64,000 nt of DNA, taken from positions 273,842 to 337,841 of the forward strand of contig NZ_AMSG01000002.1 of assembly GCF_000300875.1 (NCBI RefSeq), read 5' to 3'. The number at the start of each line of letters is the position of its first letter. Position 1 is the stretch's first letter. Origin of the DNA: Galbibacter marinus. GTDB taxonomy: Bacteria > Bacteroidota > Bacteroidia > Flavobacteriales > Flavobacteriaceae. This document shows, piece by piece, positions 1 through 9,095 of the stretch. The translations under genes were made by a program, and so were the position numbers. The notes beneath the pieces are model-generated. The model was not told the origin of the DNA, did no database searches, and saw nothing but the letters and a program-made list of their open reading frames with translations.

Positions 1-1334
1 GTGAAAATAATACAAAAAAGGAATCCGATACCGCGGAACCTAATACTCCATCTCCAGAGGAGCAAGGAGAGTTTGTTCCAACAGATGATGATGTTGCCCT
101 TATGGATAAGGTTCAACGTCAAACTTTCGATTACTTTTGGGATGGTGCCTTACCGAATTCTGGATTGGCAGCAGAACGTATTCATACCGATGGTGAGTAT
201 CCATCTAATGACAAGCATATTTTAACAACTGGTGGAAGCGGTTTTGGACTCATGGCTATTTTAGTGGGTATTGAACGGGGATACATCACAAGAGATCAAG
301 CCTTAAAACGATATATTAAGGTCGTCGATTTTTTGGCAAAAGCGGATCGCTTTCATGGTGCATGGCCACATTGGTTGGATGACAATACTGGTAAAACCAA
401 AGCATTTAGTACCTATGATGATGGTGGGGATCTTGTAGAGACTGCCTTTTTGATTCAAGGACTTTTAACGGTAGCTGAATACTTTAAGGGTGGTAATGAG
501 CAGGAACAAAAACTAGTTAGTGATATTCAAACCTTATACGAAGAAGTTGAATGGGATTGGTATACTAAAGGAGAAAATGTATTGTATTGGCACTGGTCGA
601 AAAATCATGAGTGGAAAATGAATTTCCCAATTGGTGGATACAACGAATGCCTTATTATGTATGTTCTAGCAGCTGCATCACCAACTCATCCAATATCTAA
701 AGAGGTGTATGATAAGGGTTGGGCTAGAGATGGAGCGATTACTGAGGATACTACCTATTATGATTTGCCTACCATACTAGATCATTATGAGCATGATGGC
801 GACCCAGTTGGTCCCATGTTTTGGTCTCATTATTCGTATTTAGGACTAAATCCAAAAGGCTTAAAAGATCAATATGCTGACTACTGGGCTTTGAATCGTA
901 ATCATGCATTGATTCAGTATAGGTATTGTGTAGATAATCCAAAGAATTACGAGGGTTATGGGGAAAATTGTTGGGGGATGAGCTCAAGTTATTCCATGAA
1001 AGGCTATGCAGGACATCGTCCTGGAAGTATGGATCTTGGTGTAATTACACCCACTGCAGCACTAGCATCTATGCCTTATACACCAAAAGAAAGTATGCAG
1101 TTTTTAAGATATATGTATACCGAGCAGGATTCCCTTATCGGGAAATATGGCCCCTATGATGCCTTTAGTCTTGAGGAAGATTGGTATGTCCCTCGTTATT
1201 TGGCTATTGATCAAGGGCCCATACCTGTTATGATTGAAAATTATAGAACGGGATTACTTTGGGAGCTTTTTATGAGAAATAAGGATGTTCAAAATGGATT
1301 GGATAAATTAGGGTTTACCTATACAACTATGTAG
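1..1334 (+). CDS. GH144-type glucanase (putative glucoamylase family), 5' end cut off
   Basis: The frame is open from the window edge, so the gene starts upstream; the internal ATG at 102 is not the true start. The first residues seen are a Pro/Glu/Asp/Thr-rich linker typical of exported lipoproteins. The rest matches the PF10091/GH144 family: an all-alpha toroid with an acidic stretch YDDGGDLVETAFLIQGLLT, Trp-rich active-site segments and a C-terminal QGPIPVMIENYRTGLLW motif. Characterised GH144 enzymes are endo-beta-1,2-glucanases. It is followed 2 bp later by the metallophosphoesterase gene and lies in one operon with a GH3 beta-glucosidase, a known partner for beta-1,2-glucan. The substrate is inferred, not shown. 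Confidence 0.82.
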   Translation, partial: ENNTKKESDTAEPNTPSPEEQGEFVPTDDDVALMDKVQRQTFDYFWDGALPNSGLAAERIHTDGEYPSNDKHILTTGGSGFGLMAILVGIERGYITRDQALKRYIKVVDFLAKADRFHGAWPHWLDDNTGKTKAFSTYDDGGDLVETAFLIQGLLTVAEYFKGGNEQEQKLVSDIQTLYEEVEWDWYTKGENVLYWHWSKNHEWKMNFPIGGYNECLIMYVLAAASPTHPISKEVYDKGWARDGAITEDTTYYDLPTILDHYEHDGDPVGPMFWSHYSYLGLNPKGLKDQYADYWALNRNHALIQYRYCVDNPKNYEGYGENCWGMSSSYSMKGYAGHRPGSMDLGVITPTAALASMPYTPKESMQFLRYMYTEQDSLIGKYGPYDAFSLEEDWYVPRYLAIDQGPIPVMIENYRTGLLWELFMRNKDVQNGLDKLGFTYTTM

Positions 1335-1336
1335 CC

Positions 1337-2317
1337 ATGATCATTAGTCGAAGTGTAATGTACATTGGTGTCTTAGTATTGGTATTGGGGTGTAAACTTC
1401 AAAAAAAAAGCTTTGAGTTTGTAGTATTGCCAGATACGCAGTCTTATATGGAATCTTATCCCGATATTTACATAAGACAAATGGAGTGGATTGCAGATCA
1501 TCAGAAGCGTTTTTCCTTTGTAATACATCTTGGTGACATTACGCAAAACAACAGTGAAAATGAGTGGAAACTCGCCAAAGAAGGATTTAATAGAATAGAA
1601 TCAAAGGTTCCCTATACCTTTAGCATAGGGAATCATGATATGGGGAGTGGACCAGGAAAATTTGCTGATCAGCGCAATACCAAATTGGCCAATGCACATT
1701 TTGACATTCAAGCATTAAAGAATAATGACCATGTGATCGCTTCTTTTCCTAAAGCAACGGTAGATAACCTTTGTAGTAAATTTGAAATCGCTGGCTATAC
1801 TTGGCTGGTATTTTCTTTGGAATTTGGACCTAGAAATAAAACAATTGATTGGGTAGACCAAATAATTGAAAAGCACCCTGAGGCAAAGGTTATTATCAAT
1901 ACGCATGCTTATATGTTTGATGATAATACCTTACATGGGGGTGATCATTGGTGGCAACCACAGGCATATGGGATTGGAAAGGACACAGGAGCAGATGCGG
2001 TTAATAATGGCAGACAGTTATGGGATAAATTGGTTAGCAGGCATCCGAATATCTTGATGGTATTTAGCGGTCATGTTTTAAAATCAGGTGTTGGCAGACT
2101 GGTCTCAACGGGGGATCACAGTAATGAGGTGTATCAAATGTTGTCTAATTATCAAAAAGGAGTGGAGGGCTCGCAAAGTGGTGGAAATGGATTTTTGAGA
2201 ATAGTGAAGGTTGATGTTGAAAAGGGTGAAATTTCTGTTAGTACCTATTCTCCTTGGCTAGATGCTTATAAGGAGGATGCTGACCACGATTTTAGTTTTG
2301 AAAATGTAAAATTTTAA
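1337..2317 (+). CDS. Metallophosphoesterase lipoprotein (calcineurin-like)
   Basis: This 326-residue protein has an N-terminal lipobox LVLGC with the lipidated Cys at 19, so it should be anchored in the cell envelope. The metal-binding motifs of calcineurin-like phosphoesterases occur in order: LPDTQSY (D33, with Gln in place of the usual His), HLGDITQNN, SIGNHDMG, INTHAY and SGHVLKSG. It should hydrolyse phosphomonoesters or phosphodiesters outside the cytoplasm. It starts 2 bp after the glucanase stop and ends 4 bp before the next gene, so the genes are co-transcribed. In this setting it may strip phosphate-linked substituents from the glycan; phosphate scavenging is the alternative. Confidence 0.85.
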   Translation: MIISRSVMYIGVLVLVLGCKLQKKSFEFVVLPDTQSYMESYPDIYIRQMEWIADHQKRFSFVIHLGDITQNNSENEWKLAKEGFNRIESKVPYTFSIGNHDMGSGPGKFADQRNTKLANAHFDIQALKNNDHVIASFPKATVDNLCSKFEIAGYTWLVFSLEFGPRNKTIDWVDQIIEKHPEAKVIINTHAYMFDDNTLHGGDHWWQPQAYGIGKDTGADAVNNGRQLWDKLVSRHPNILMVFSGHVLKSGVGRLVSTGDHSNEVYQMLSNYQKGVEGSQSGGNGFLRIVKVDVEKGEISVSTYSPWLDAYKEDADHDFSFENVKF

Positions 2318-2321
2318 TACT

Positions 2322-3110
2322 ATGAACTATAAAAACAACTGGCTTAGCTGCCTATTAGTATTGCTTCCAATGTTGATCTTTTCGCAAGAGCAACTCTATA
2401 AAGAAGCAAGTTTGGTACGGCAAAACGATACTTTAAACTATCGGATTTTATTGCCTGAAAATTTTTCAGAGAACCAGACCTATCCCTTGTTGTTATTCCT
2501 TCATGGAGCCGGTGAACGGGGAAGTGATAACAAGGCCCAACTAACCCATGGAAGTACCCTGTTTACTGCCCAAGAAAACAGATCTAATTTTCCAGCGATT
2601 GTTATTTTTCCACAATGCCCTAAGGACGATTATTGGTCGAATGTGGATATTGACCGTTCTAAGCAAAGTATACAATTGGAATTTAATTCCCAAAAAGAAG
2701 CCACTACTGCTCTGACACTGGTCATGGAATTACTTAATGAGCAATTAGATCAACCTTATGTGAATAAAGATAGAGTCTATGTTGCAGGATTATCTATGGG
2801 AGCCATGGGGACTTTTGAAATCCTCAGTCGGATGCCAACGACATTCGCTGCTGCAATTCCCATATGTGGAGCAGGTAATACAGCCTTGGCTGAAAAATAT
2901 GCCCAAGTACCCTTGTGGGTATTTCACGGCGCTAAAGATAATGTGGTCGCCCCGCTGTATTCTCTAGAAATGGTAGAAGCTTTGTTAAAGGCTGGTGGTT
3001 ACCCTAAATTCACTTTATATGAGGATGCCAATCACAACAGCTGGGATTCCGCATTTGCTGAACCAGAGCTTTTAACTTGGTTGTTTTCAAAAAATCGAGC
3101 TCAGCCATAA
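2322..3110 (+). CDS. Secreted alpha/beta-hydrolase (esterase/phospholipase-like)
   Basis: This 262-residue protein has a signal peptide ending near LIFSQ. The catalytic triad is readable: nucleophile S158 in GLSMG, D206 in HGAKDNVV and H238 in DANHNSW. An oxyanion-type motif LFLHGAGERG lies near residue 60. This is the PHB-depolymerase/phospholipase-carboxylesterase branch that is common in PULs, where members remove acetyl, feruloyl or other acyl groups. It sits in a tight operon between a phosphoesterase and a GH3 enzyme. The acyl group removed cannot be told from sequence. Confidence 0.82.
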   Translation: MNYKNNWLSCLLVLLPMLIFSQEQLYKEASLVRQNDTLNYRILLPENFSENQTYPLLLFLHGAGERGSDNKAQLTHGSTLFTAQENRSNFPAIVIFPQCPKDDYWSNVDIDRSKQSIQLEFNSQKEATTALTLVMELLNEQLDQPYVNKDRVYVAGLSMGAMGTFEILSRMPTTFAAAIPICGAGNTALAEKYAQVPLWVFHGAKDNVVAPLYSLEMVEALLKAGGYPKFTLYEDANHNSWDSAFAEPELLTWLFSKNRAQP

Positions 3111-3171
3111 ATAGGAATAGCTCGCCAAGTAGAATGAATATCTAGCGTAACAGAATAAAAGATTAAACAAT

Positions 3172-5445
3172 ATGTCACGATTAAAAACCATTATATTAGG
3201 ATGTCTCTTGGTAAGTTTTTCTGTACTAGCTCAAAGTTCAGAACAAATTCCAATGGTGGAAGCACTCTTGGAAAAAATGACAGTGGAGCAAAAGATAGGA
3301 CAGCTTAATTTAGTTACCCCTGGCGGTGGCATCGCTACCGGTGAGGTTGTTAGCCGGAATGTAGAGGCGAAGATAAAGGCTGGTAATGTTGGTGGATTAT
3401 TTGGGGTTTCTGGTCCGAATAAGATTAGAATGGCTCAGGATCTTGCTGTTAACCAAAGTCAATTAGGTATTCCATTACTCTTTGGTTTTGATGTTATTCA
3501 CGGTTATAAAACAACTTTCCCAATTCCTTTGGGATTAGCCTCTAGCTGGGATATGGATTTAATCAAAAAGACTGCTCAAGTTGCAGCTAAGGAGGCTACA
3601 GCCGATGGGATAAACTGGAATTTTTCTCCAATGGTAGATATCACTCGTGATCCGAGATGGGGAAGAATCGCCGAGGGCGCTGGTGAAGATCCATTTTTAG
3701 GATCGGCTATTGCCAAGGCTATGGTGGAGGGATACCAAGGAGATGATCTCACAGCTTCAAATACCATGATGGCCACTGTAAAGCATTTAGCTCTTTATGG
3801 AGCCTCTGAAGCAGGACGGGATTACAATTCTGTTGATATGAGTCACCTTAAAATGTTTAATCAGTATATGCCACCTTACAAAGCCGCTATAGATGCTGGA
3901 GCTGCCTCGGTGATGACTTCATTTAATGATATCGATGGTGTCCCAGCTACTGGGAATAAATGGTTATTGACTAAGGTATTGCGTGAGCGATGGGGTTTTG
4001 AGGGATTTGTTGTCTCTGATTACACCTCTTTAAATGAGATGGTAGCTCATGGTTTGGGTGATTTGCAGGCGGTTTCTGCCTTGGCATTAAATGCTGGTTT
4101 GGATATGGATATGGTAGGGGAAGGTTTTTTAACCACGCTTAAAAAGTCATTGGAACAAGGTAAGGTGACTGAAGAGGCCATTACAAAGGCATGCAGAAGG
4201 ATTTTAGAAGCAAAGTTTAAGTTAGGCTTGTTTGATGATCCTTATCGATACATCGACATGGATAGACCAAAGAGAGATATACTCTCTCCAGAGAACAGAG
4301 CGATTGCTCGAAAAGCTGCTGCTGCATCCGCAGTACTACTTAAAAATGAAACGGGAATACTGCCAATTTCAAAAACTGCTAAAATTGCACTGGTAGGGCC
4401 TTTGGCAGATAATAGAAATAATATGCTGGGAACATGGGCTCCGACGGGTGAAACTAAATACGCTGTAACTATACGTGAGGGTATTGCAAATGTAGCCCCT
4501 TCGGCAAAGGTCCAATATGCCAAAGGCTCGAATATATTGGACGACCCAGAAATGGCAAAAAAAATTAATGTCTTTGGGCCACGGGTTATCATTAGTGAAT
4601 CCTCACCAGAGGAATTACTAAAGGAGGCTTTGGCTAGTGTATCCAAGTCGGATGTAGTGGTAGCTGTTGTGGGGGAAGCCACAGAGATGAGTGGTGAGGC
4701 GGCGAGTCGAACTGATCTCCGTATCCCAGAGGCACAGAAAAAAATGATTCGAGCATTGGTGGAAACAGGTAAACCTGTAGTCTTAGTTCTTATGAGTGGT
4801 AGACCACTAAATATTAGTGAAGAATTTGAAATGCCAGTAAGTATTTTACAAGTCTGGCATCCTGGAGTGGAAGCAGGAAATGCTATTGCTGATTTGTTGT
4901 TTGGTAATTATAATCCTTCGGGTAAATTAACTGCGACTTGGCCGCGAACAGTAGGGCAGATTCCAATATACCACAGCATGAAAAATACGGGGCGCCCTGC
5001 TGAGGATCCTGAAGAATTTCAGAAATTTAGATCCAATTATCTTGATGTTCCTAACACGCCTTTGTTTGCTTTTGGTTACGGACTCAGCTACACAACTTTT
5101 GAATATTCAAATTTAAAATTAAGCCACGATAGAATTGGTCAAAATCAATCCATAGAGGTTTCCGTTGAAATTAAGAATACTGGGGAGTATGACGGTGCAA
5201 CGGTAGTACAGCTATATCTTAAAGATGTGGTTAGAAGTATTACCCCGCCCAAACGGACATTAAAAGGATTTAAAAAGGTGTTCCTTAAAAAAGGGGAGCA
5301 AAAAACCGTTCGATTGACTTTAAGAGCTGATGATTTAAAATTTTACAACAATGAATTGGAATTTATTGCAGAGCCTGGTGTTTTTGAGGTATTTATAGGT
5401 GCAGATTCCAATGCAACTCTAAAAAAATCCTTTAATTTACAGTAG
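3172..5445 (+). CDS. bglX: Beta-glucosidase, glycoside hydrolase family 3
   Basis: This 757-residue protein has a signal peptide (cleavage near VLAQ) and the usual order: GH3 N-terminal barrel, GH3 C-terminal domain and fibronectin III-like domain (about 680-757). The nucleophile is D283 in FVVSDYTS. E509 in SGEAASR is the likely acid/base. KHLALYGASEAGRDYN is the substrate-binding KH motif region. Length and order match periplasmic BglX enzymes. It hydrolyses terminal beta-glucosides. Next to a GH144 endo-enzyme it probably cleaves sophorose or short beta-1,2-glucan oligomers. It begins 61 bp after the esterase gene. Confidence 0.92.
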   Translation: MSRLKTIILGCLLVSFSVLAQSSEQIPMVEALLEKMTVEQKIGQLNLVTPGGGIATGEVVSRNVEAKIKAGNVGGLFGVSGPNKIRMAQDLAVNQSQLGIPLLFGFDVIHGYKTTFPIPLGLASSWDMDLIKKTAQVAAKEATADGINWNFSPMVDITRDPRWGRIAEGAGEDPFLGSAIAKAMVEGYQGDDLTASNTMMATVKHLALYGASEAGRDYNSVDMSHLKMFNQYMPPYKAAIDAGAASVMTSFNDIDGVPATGNKWLLTKVLRERWGFEGFVVSDYTSLNEMVAHGLGDLQAVSALALNAGLDMDMVGEGFLTTLKKSLEQGKVTEEAITKACRRILEAKFKLGLFDDPYRYIDMDRPKRDILSPENRAIARKAAAASAVLLKNETGILPISKTAKIALVGPLADNRNNMLGTWAPTGETKYAVTIREGIANVAPSAKVQYAKGSNILDDPEMAKKINVFGPRVIISESSPEELLKEALASVSKSDVVVAVVGEATEMSGEAASRTDLRIPEAQKKMIRALVETGKPVVLVLMSGRPLNISEEFEMPVSILQVWHPGVEAGNAIADLLFGNYNPSGKLTATWPRTVGQIPIYHSMKNTGRPAEDPEEFQKFRSNYLDVPNTPLFAFGYGLSYTTFEYSNLKLSHDRIGQNQSIEVSVEIKNTGEYDGATVVQLYLKDVVRSITPPKRTLKGFKKVFLKKGEQKTVRLTLRADDLKFYNNELEFIAEPGVFEVFIGADSNATLKKSFNLQ

Positions 5446-5466
5446 AACTAAAAAACTACTTTTACC

Positions 5467-6378
5467 ATGCTGTTAAGATTCTTACTACTTTCATGGACCT
5501 TTTTATTGTTGATTTCTTGTAATCCATCGCAAGAAAACAGGTATATCGAACCAATTTTTGAAAAGGTACAACAACAAACTTATACCTATGCCGACACCCT
5601 AAAATTAGACTTTTATGATGCTAAGGAGGATCTTTTAGATAAACGACCTTTACTTGTTGTCGTTCATGGAGGAGGATTTTCTGTAGGACAAAGGGATAAC
5701 CCAACAGAGGTTAAATTTTCTGAAGCCATGGCAAAAAAGGGCTATACAGTAGCCTCTGTAAGCTACAGGCTAACAAGAAAAGGAAAAGCAACAGGTTTCG
5801 GATGTGATTGTCCAGCTGAAGATAAAATAGAAACTATCAAAATGTCAGGTGAGGATATTTTAAAGGCACTACATTTTCTAAAGAAAAGAAATGACGTTTT
5901 TAAAATTGATTTTAATCGTGTGATTCTCATCGGCAGTAGTGCGGGGGCAGAAGCTGTGGTTAATTTGGCGTATATGCGCGACAGCGATTTATATAATGAT
6001 TTGAACTACGGGGACCTGGAGTTTGCGGGGGTGGTATCTTTTGCAGGAGCTTTATTAGAACTCGGGAGTTTAACTAAGGCAAACGCTAAACCATCTATGT
6101 TTTTTCATGGTATGAAAGATCGTTTGGTGCCCTATGATGTCGCAGCACACCATTACTGTGATAAGGATGCCCCTGGCTATCTCATGCTTTATGGTTCTAA
6201 AGCCATGGCTGATAAATTAAAAGAATTAAAGGTTTCGTATAACCTTGGTATGGACCCCAGTGGGACCCATCAATGGGCTGGAATTCCTTTCTCAAGAACA
6301 GATTCTATAGCTAATTTTATTAATGAGGCAATCATAAAGCAGCAATTAACGCAAATAAATAGAACACTTAAAAAATAA
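5467..6378 (+). CDS. Lipoprotein alpha/beta-hydrolase (acyl esterase)
   Basis: This 303-residue lipoprotein has lipobox LISC with Cys18. It has the HGGG oxyanion motif of the hormone-sensitive-lipase/carboxylesterase group (VVVHGGGF, near residue 65) and nucleophile S158 in GSSAG. A late DPSGTHQWAG segment supplies a candidate His. An FHGMKDRLVPYD segment gives the acidic member of the triad. It is distinct from the other esterase in this operon, so two acyl substituents or two positions may be processed. It lies 21 bp after the GH3 gene and 2 bp before the sulfatase gene. Confidence 0.82.
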   Translation: MLLRFLLLSWTFLLLISCNPSQENRYIEPIFEKVQQQTYTYADTLKLDFYDAKEDLLDKRPLLVVVHGGGFSVGQRDNPTEVKFSEAMAKKGYTVASVSYRLTRKGKATGFGCDCPAEDKIETIKMSGEDILKALHFLKKRNDVFKIDFNRVILIGSSAGAEAVVNLAYMRDSDLYNDLNYGDLEFAGVVSFAGALLELGSLTKANAKPSMFFHGMKDRLVPYDVAAHHYCDKDAPGYLMLYGSKAMADKLKELKVSYNLGMDPSGTHQWAGIPFSRTDSIANFINEAIIKQQLTQINRTLKK

Positions 6379-6380
6379 TT

Positions 6381-8063
6381 ATGAAGGACTCAAAAACCAT
6401 TAGAACTTTTAATTTCTTTGTTTTAGGAGCTCTGTTAATTTTTGTGAGTTCATGTCAAACAAAAAGTAAAGACAATAATTCTACGCAAACAAAGGAAGAT
6501 ATCCAAAATAGCCGACCAAACATTCTATTTATAATGTCGGATGACCATGCATATCAAGCAATAAGTGCTTATGGTAGTGAGTTGAGTAAATTGGCCCCTA
6601 CACCAAATATTGATAGAATTGCAGACAACGGAGCGTTGTTTACCAATATGTATAATACCAATTCGATATGTGGACCATCTCGGGCTGTAATTCTCACAGG
6701 TAAGCATAGTCATGTAAATGGATTTCGTCAAAATGGCGAGCGATTTGATGGTAATCAGCCTACCCTACCTAAGAAATTAAAACAAATAGGCTACCAAACG
6801 GCATTGATTGGAAAGTGGCATCTTTATGGGTACCCTCAGGGATTTGATTATTGGAACATTGTGGTAGATCAGGGACATTACTACAATCCTGATTTTATAA
6901 AAATGGGAGACACTATTCGAATCCCGGGCTATGCTACAGATATTATTACAGAAGAAGCCTTGAGTTGGTTAAAGGAAAGTAGGAAGGAGAACAAACCATT
7001 CTTTATGATGTTACATCACAAGGCTCCACATAGAAACTTTATGCCTCCTTTACGTTATTTAAATGAATTTGATTCTATTACTTTTCCCGTTCCTGAAACT
7101 TATTTCGATAAGCATGACAATCAAATTGCAGCTCAACAACAGTTGCAGACCATCTATAGGGATATGTATGAGGGCCATGATCTGAAATTAAGTAAGGAGT
7201 ATGGAAGTACAGAATTATCCAACAATCCCTGGACAAATGATTTTGATCGTATGTCTGAGGAGCAAAAGGAAATTTGGGACAAGGCTTACCTTCCAAAGAA
7301 TAATGCTTTTTGGGAGAAGGATTTAAAGGGAAAAGAGTTGGCGATTTGGAAATTACAACGTTATCTTCAAGAATACTTAGGAACAGTTAAGGCCGTTGAT
7401 GATGGGTTAGGGAAGGTGCTTGATTATCTTCAGGAAAATGGACTTATGGAGAACACTATTGTGGTGTATACTTCAGACCAAGGTTTTTATCTTGGAGAAA
7501 AGGGTTTTTTCGACAAACGCTTTATGTATGAGGAATCCTTTAGAATGCCTTTTATGATTCAGTATCCAGGTAAGATAGAGGCAGGAAGCAAAGTAAGCGC
7601 TTTGACTCAAAACCTAGACTTTGCACAAACGTTTTTAGACTACGCAGGGGCTGCTGATTCCGCCACCGTTGCAATGCAAGGAAAGTCGTTTAAGCCGCTT
7701 CTTCAAGGAAAGGTATCTGATGATGATTTTAGAGATGCTATTTATTACCACTACTATGACTACCCAGCCTTTCATATGGTTAAAAAACATTATGGGGTCA
7801 AAACTAAACGCTATAAGTTGATGCACTTCTATGATGACATTGATGCTTGGGAATTTTATGATCTAAAAGAAGATCCTAAAGAGCAGTATAATGCCATCGA
7901 TGATAAGCGGTATACACAAATTATTGAAATGATGCATCAAAAGTTGGATTCACTACAGAAGGTTTATAAGGTAACGGATAAGGAGTTTGAGCAGGCTCCA
8001 AAACAAAAAGTCGATAATGCCTATAAGGTTTTTGAACGCTTAAGAGGGACTCCGATTCAGTAA
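6381..8063 (+). CDS. Lipoprotein sulfatase (family S1, Cys-type)
   Basis: This 560-residue protein has lipobox VSSC with Cys25. The sulfatase signature is present: metal-binding SDDHAYQAI after RPNILFI, then C97-G-P-S-R, in which C97 would be converted to formylglycine, then TGKHSHVNG. GKWHLYG and a later TSDQGFYLGEKGFFDKR supply further metal and sulfate ligands. The C-terminal part (KRYKLMHFY, WEFYDLKEDPKEQYN) is typical of exo-acting S1 sulfatases of marine Bacteroidota. It closes the operon. A lipoprotein formylglycine-generating enzyme is encoded at 49894-51024. The carbohydrate substrate is unknown, and some S1 members act on phosphate esters. Confidence 0.92.
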   Translation: MKDSKTIRTFNFFVLGALLIFVSSCQTKSKDNNSTQTKEDIQNSRPNILFIMSDDHAYQAISAYGSELSKLAPTPNIDRIADNGALFTNMYNTNSICGPSRAVILTGKHSHVNGFRQNGERFDGNQPTLPKKLKQIGYQTALIGKWHLYGYPQGFDYWNIVVDQGHYYNPDFIKMGDTIRIPGYATDIITEEALSWLKESRKENKPFFMMLHHKAPHRNFMPPLRYLNEFDSITFPVPETYFDKHDNQIAAQQQLQTIYRDMYEGHDLKLSKEYGSTELSNNPWTNDFDRMSEEQKEIWDKAYLPKNNAFWEKDLKGKELAIWKLQRYLQEYLGTVKAVDDGLGKVLDYLQENGLMENTIVVYTSDQGFYLGEKGFFDKRFMYEESFRMPFMIQYPGKIEAGSKVSALTQNLDFAQTFLDYAGAADSATVAMQGKSFKPLLQGKVSDDDFRDAIYYHYYDYPAFHMVKKHYGVKTKRYKLMHFYDDIDAWEFYDLKEDPKEQYNAIDDKRYTQIIEMMHQKLDSLQKVYKVTDKEFEQAPKQKVDNAYKVFERLRGTPIQ

Positions 8064-8210
8064 AGTGACCTTTTGGTTTAGAAAGAGGTGAGGTTAGCAT
8101 TATATTATCAACTAATTTTTGACAAAAGTTCCAACTATTGGAAGTGATGGCTTACACATAGCAAATAAAATAAAACAAGCAGTTTTTACAACATCTAAAA
8201 CTAGGTTTGG

Positions 8211-8218
8211 TATATTTG
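8211..8218 (+). promoter_or_regulatory. Bacteroidota-type -7 promoter element
   Basis: TATATTTG matches the TANNTTTG -7 consensus of Bacteroidota sigma-ABfr promoters. It lies 36 bp before the ATG at 8255 and downstream of any other gene. It supports a start at 8255 rather than at the GTG/ATG-like codons further upstream, which overlap the promoter. A clear TTG at -33 with ideal spacing was not found. Confidence 0.5.
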
Positions 8219-8254
8219 AGAATAATAAATTTTACTGGCTATAACACAAGAATT

Positions 8255-9088
8255 ATGAGAATTTTAAATTTACTTTTAGCTGCGCTTTTATGCAGTTTAA
8301 CTTATGCTCAAGACCTTCAAGTGATGTCTTACAACATCAAGTACGACAACACATCGGATTCTGTCAACAATTGGGAAAATCGCAAAACTTTTCTAACATC
8401 TCAACTTAATTATTACGATGCAGATATAATTGGAACTCAAGAAGGATTACACCATCAACTCGAAGATATTAAAGCAGCTTTAGACCGCTATGATTACGTA
8501 GGTATAGGTCGGGATAAAGGAAATACAGAAGGTGAATATTCAGCCATTTTTTATAACACACAACAAGTGGAAGTTCTAAAGCAAGGGACATTTTGGCTTT
8601 CTCCTACTTCAGATAAGCCATCTAAAGGTTGGGATGCTGCTTTAAATAGAATTTGTACCTACGCCTTGTTTAAAGATAAGGACACTGATCATAGCTTTTG
8701 GGTATTTAACACTCATTTCGACCATAAGGGGGAAACTGCGCGCTTGGAGAGTTCGAAATTAATACTTCAAAAAATAAATGAAGTAAATACAGATAACAAA
8801 GCCGTCGTACTTACAGGTGACTTTAATTTAACTGATCAACAGCAGGGTATTCGGATCATTACAAGCCAAATGGTTGATACACATAAAGCCGCAGGAGATA
8901 ATGCTTTTGGACCAAAGGGTACCTTTAATGGTTTTCATTTTGAAAAGCCTGTTACTGATAAAATCGATTATGTATTTATTTCAGAGGGTGGGTTTAAAGT
9001 GCTTAAAAGTGGCATTTTAAGTGATTCCCAAGATTGTAAATATCCTTCGGATCATTTTCCTGTATTGGTAGATTTGGATTTTAAATAA
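8255..9088 (+). CDS. Secreted endonuclease/exonuclease/phosphatase-fold protein
   Basis: I chose the ATG at 8255 because it gives a clean signal peptide (MRILNLLLAALLCSLTYAQ) and lies just after a TANNTTTG promoter. A longer frame from 8207 would overlap that promoter. The product has 277 residues. It shows the DNase I-like motif set: SYNIKYDN, GTQEG, NTHFDHKG, LTGDFNLT, and KIDYVFI followed by SDHFPV with the catalytic His. Such proteins cleave phosphodiesters in nucleic acids, inositol phosphates or sphingomyelin; flavobacterial versions are mostly uncharacterised. It has its own promoter, so it may be separate from the preceding PUL operon. Confidence 0.88.
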   Translation: MRILNLLLAALLCSLTYAQDLQVMSYNIKYDNTSDSVNNWENRKTFLTSQLNYYDADIIGTQEGLHHQLEDIKAALDRYDYVGIGRDKGNTEGEYSAIFYNTQQVEVLKQGTFWLSPTSDKPSKGWDAALNRICTYALFKDKDTDHSFWVFNTHFDHKGETARLESSKLILQKINEVNTDNKAVVLTGDFNLTDQQQGIRIITSQMVDTHKAAGDNAFGPKGTFNGFHFEKPVTDKIDYVFISEGGFKVLKSGILSDSQDCKYPSDHFPVLVDLDFK

Positions 9089-9095
9089 TTATCGA

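Noticed and set aside
4242-4682. Antisense open frame of 146 codons within the GH3 gene
   Set aside because: It is a shadow of the GH3 coding frame, with no recognisable domain and low-complexity Ala/Ser composition.
8207-8254. A longer N-terminus for the endonuclease/phosphatase-fold protein starting at 8207
   Set aside because: It overlaps a TANNTTTG promoter element and puts 16 residues before a clear signal peptide; the ATG at 8255 is better.
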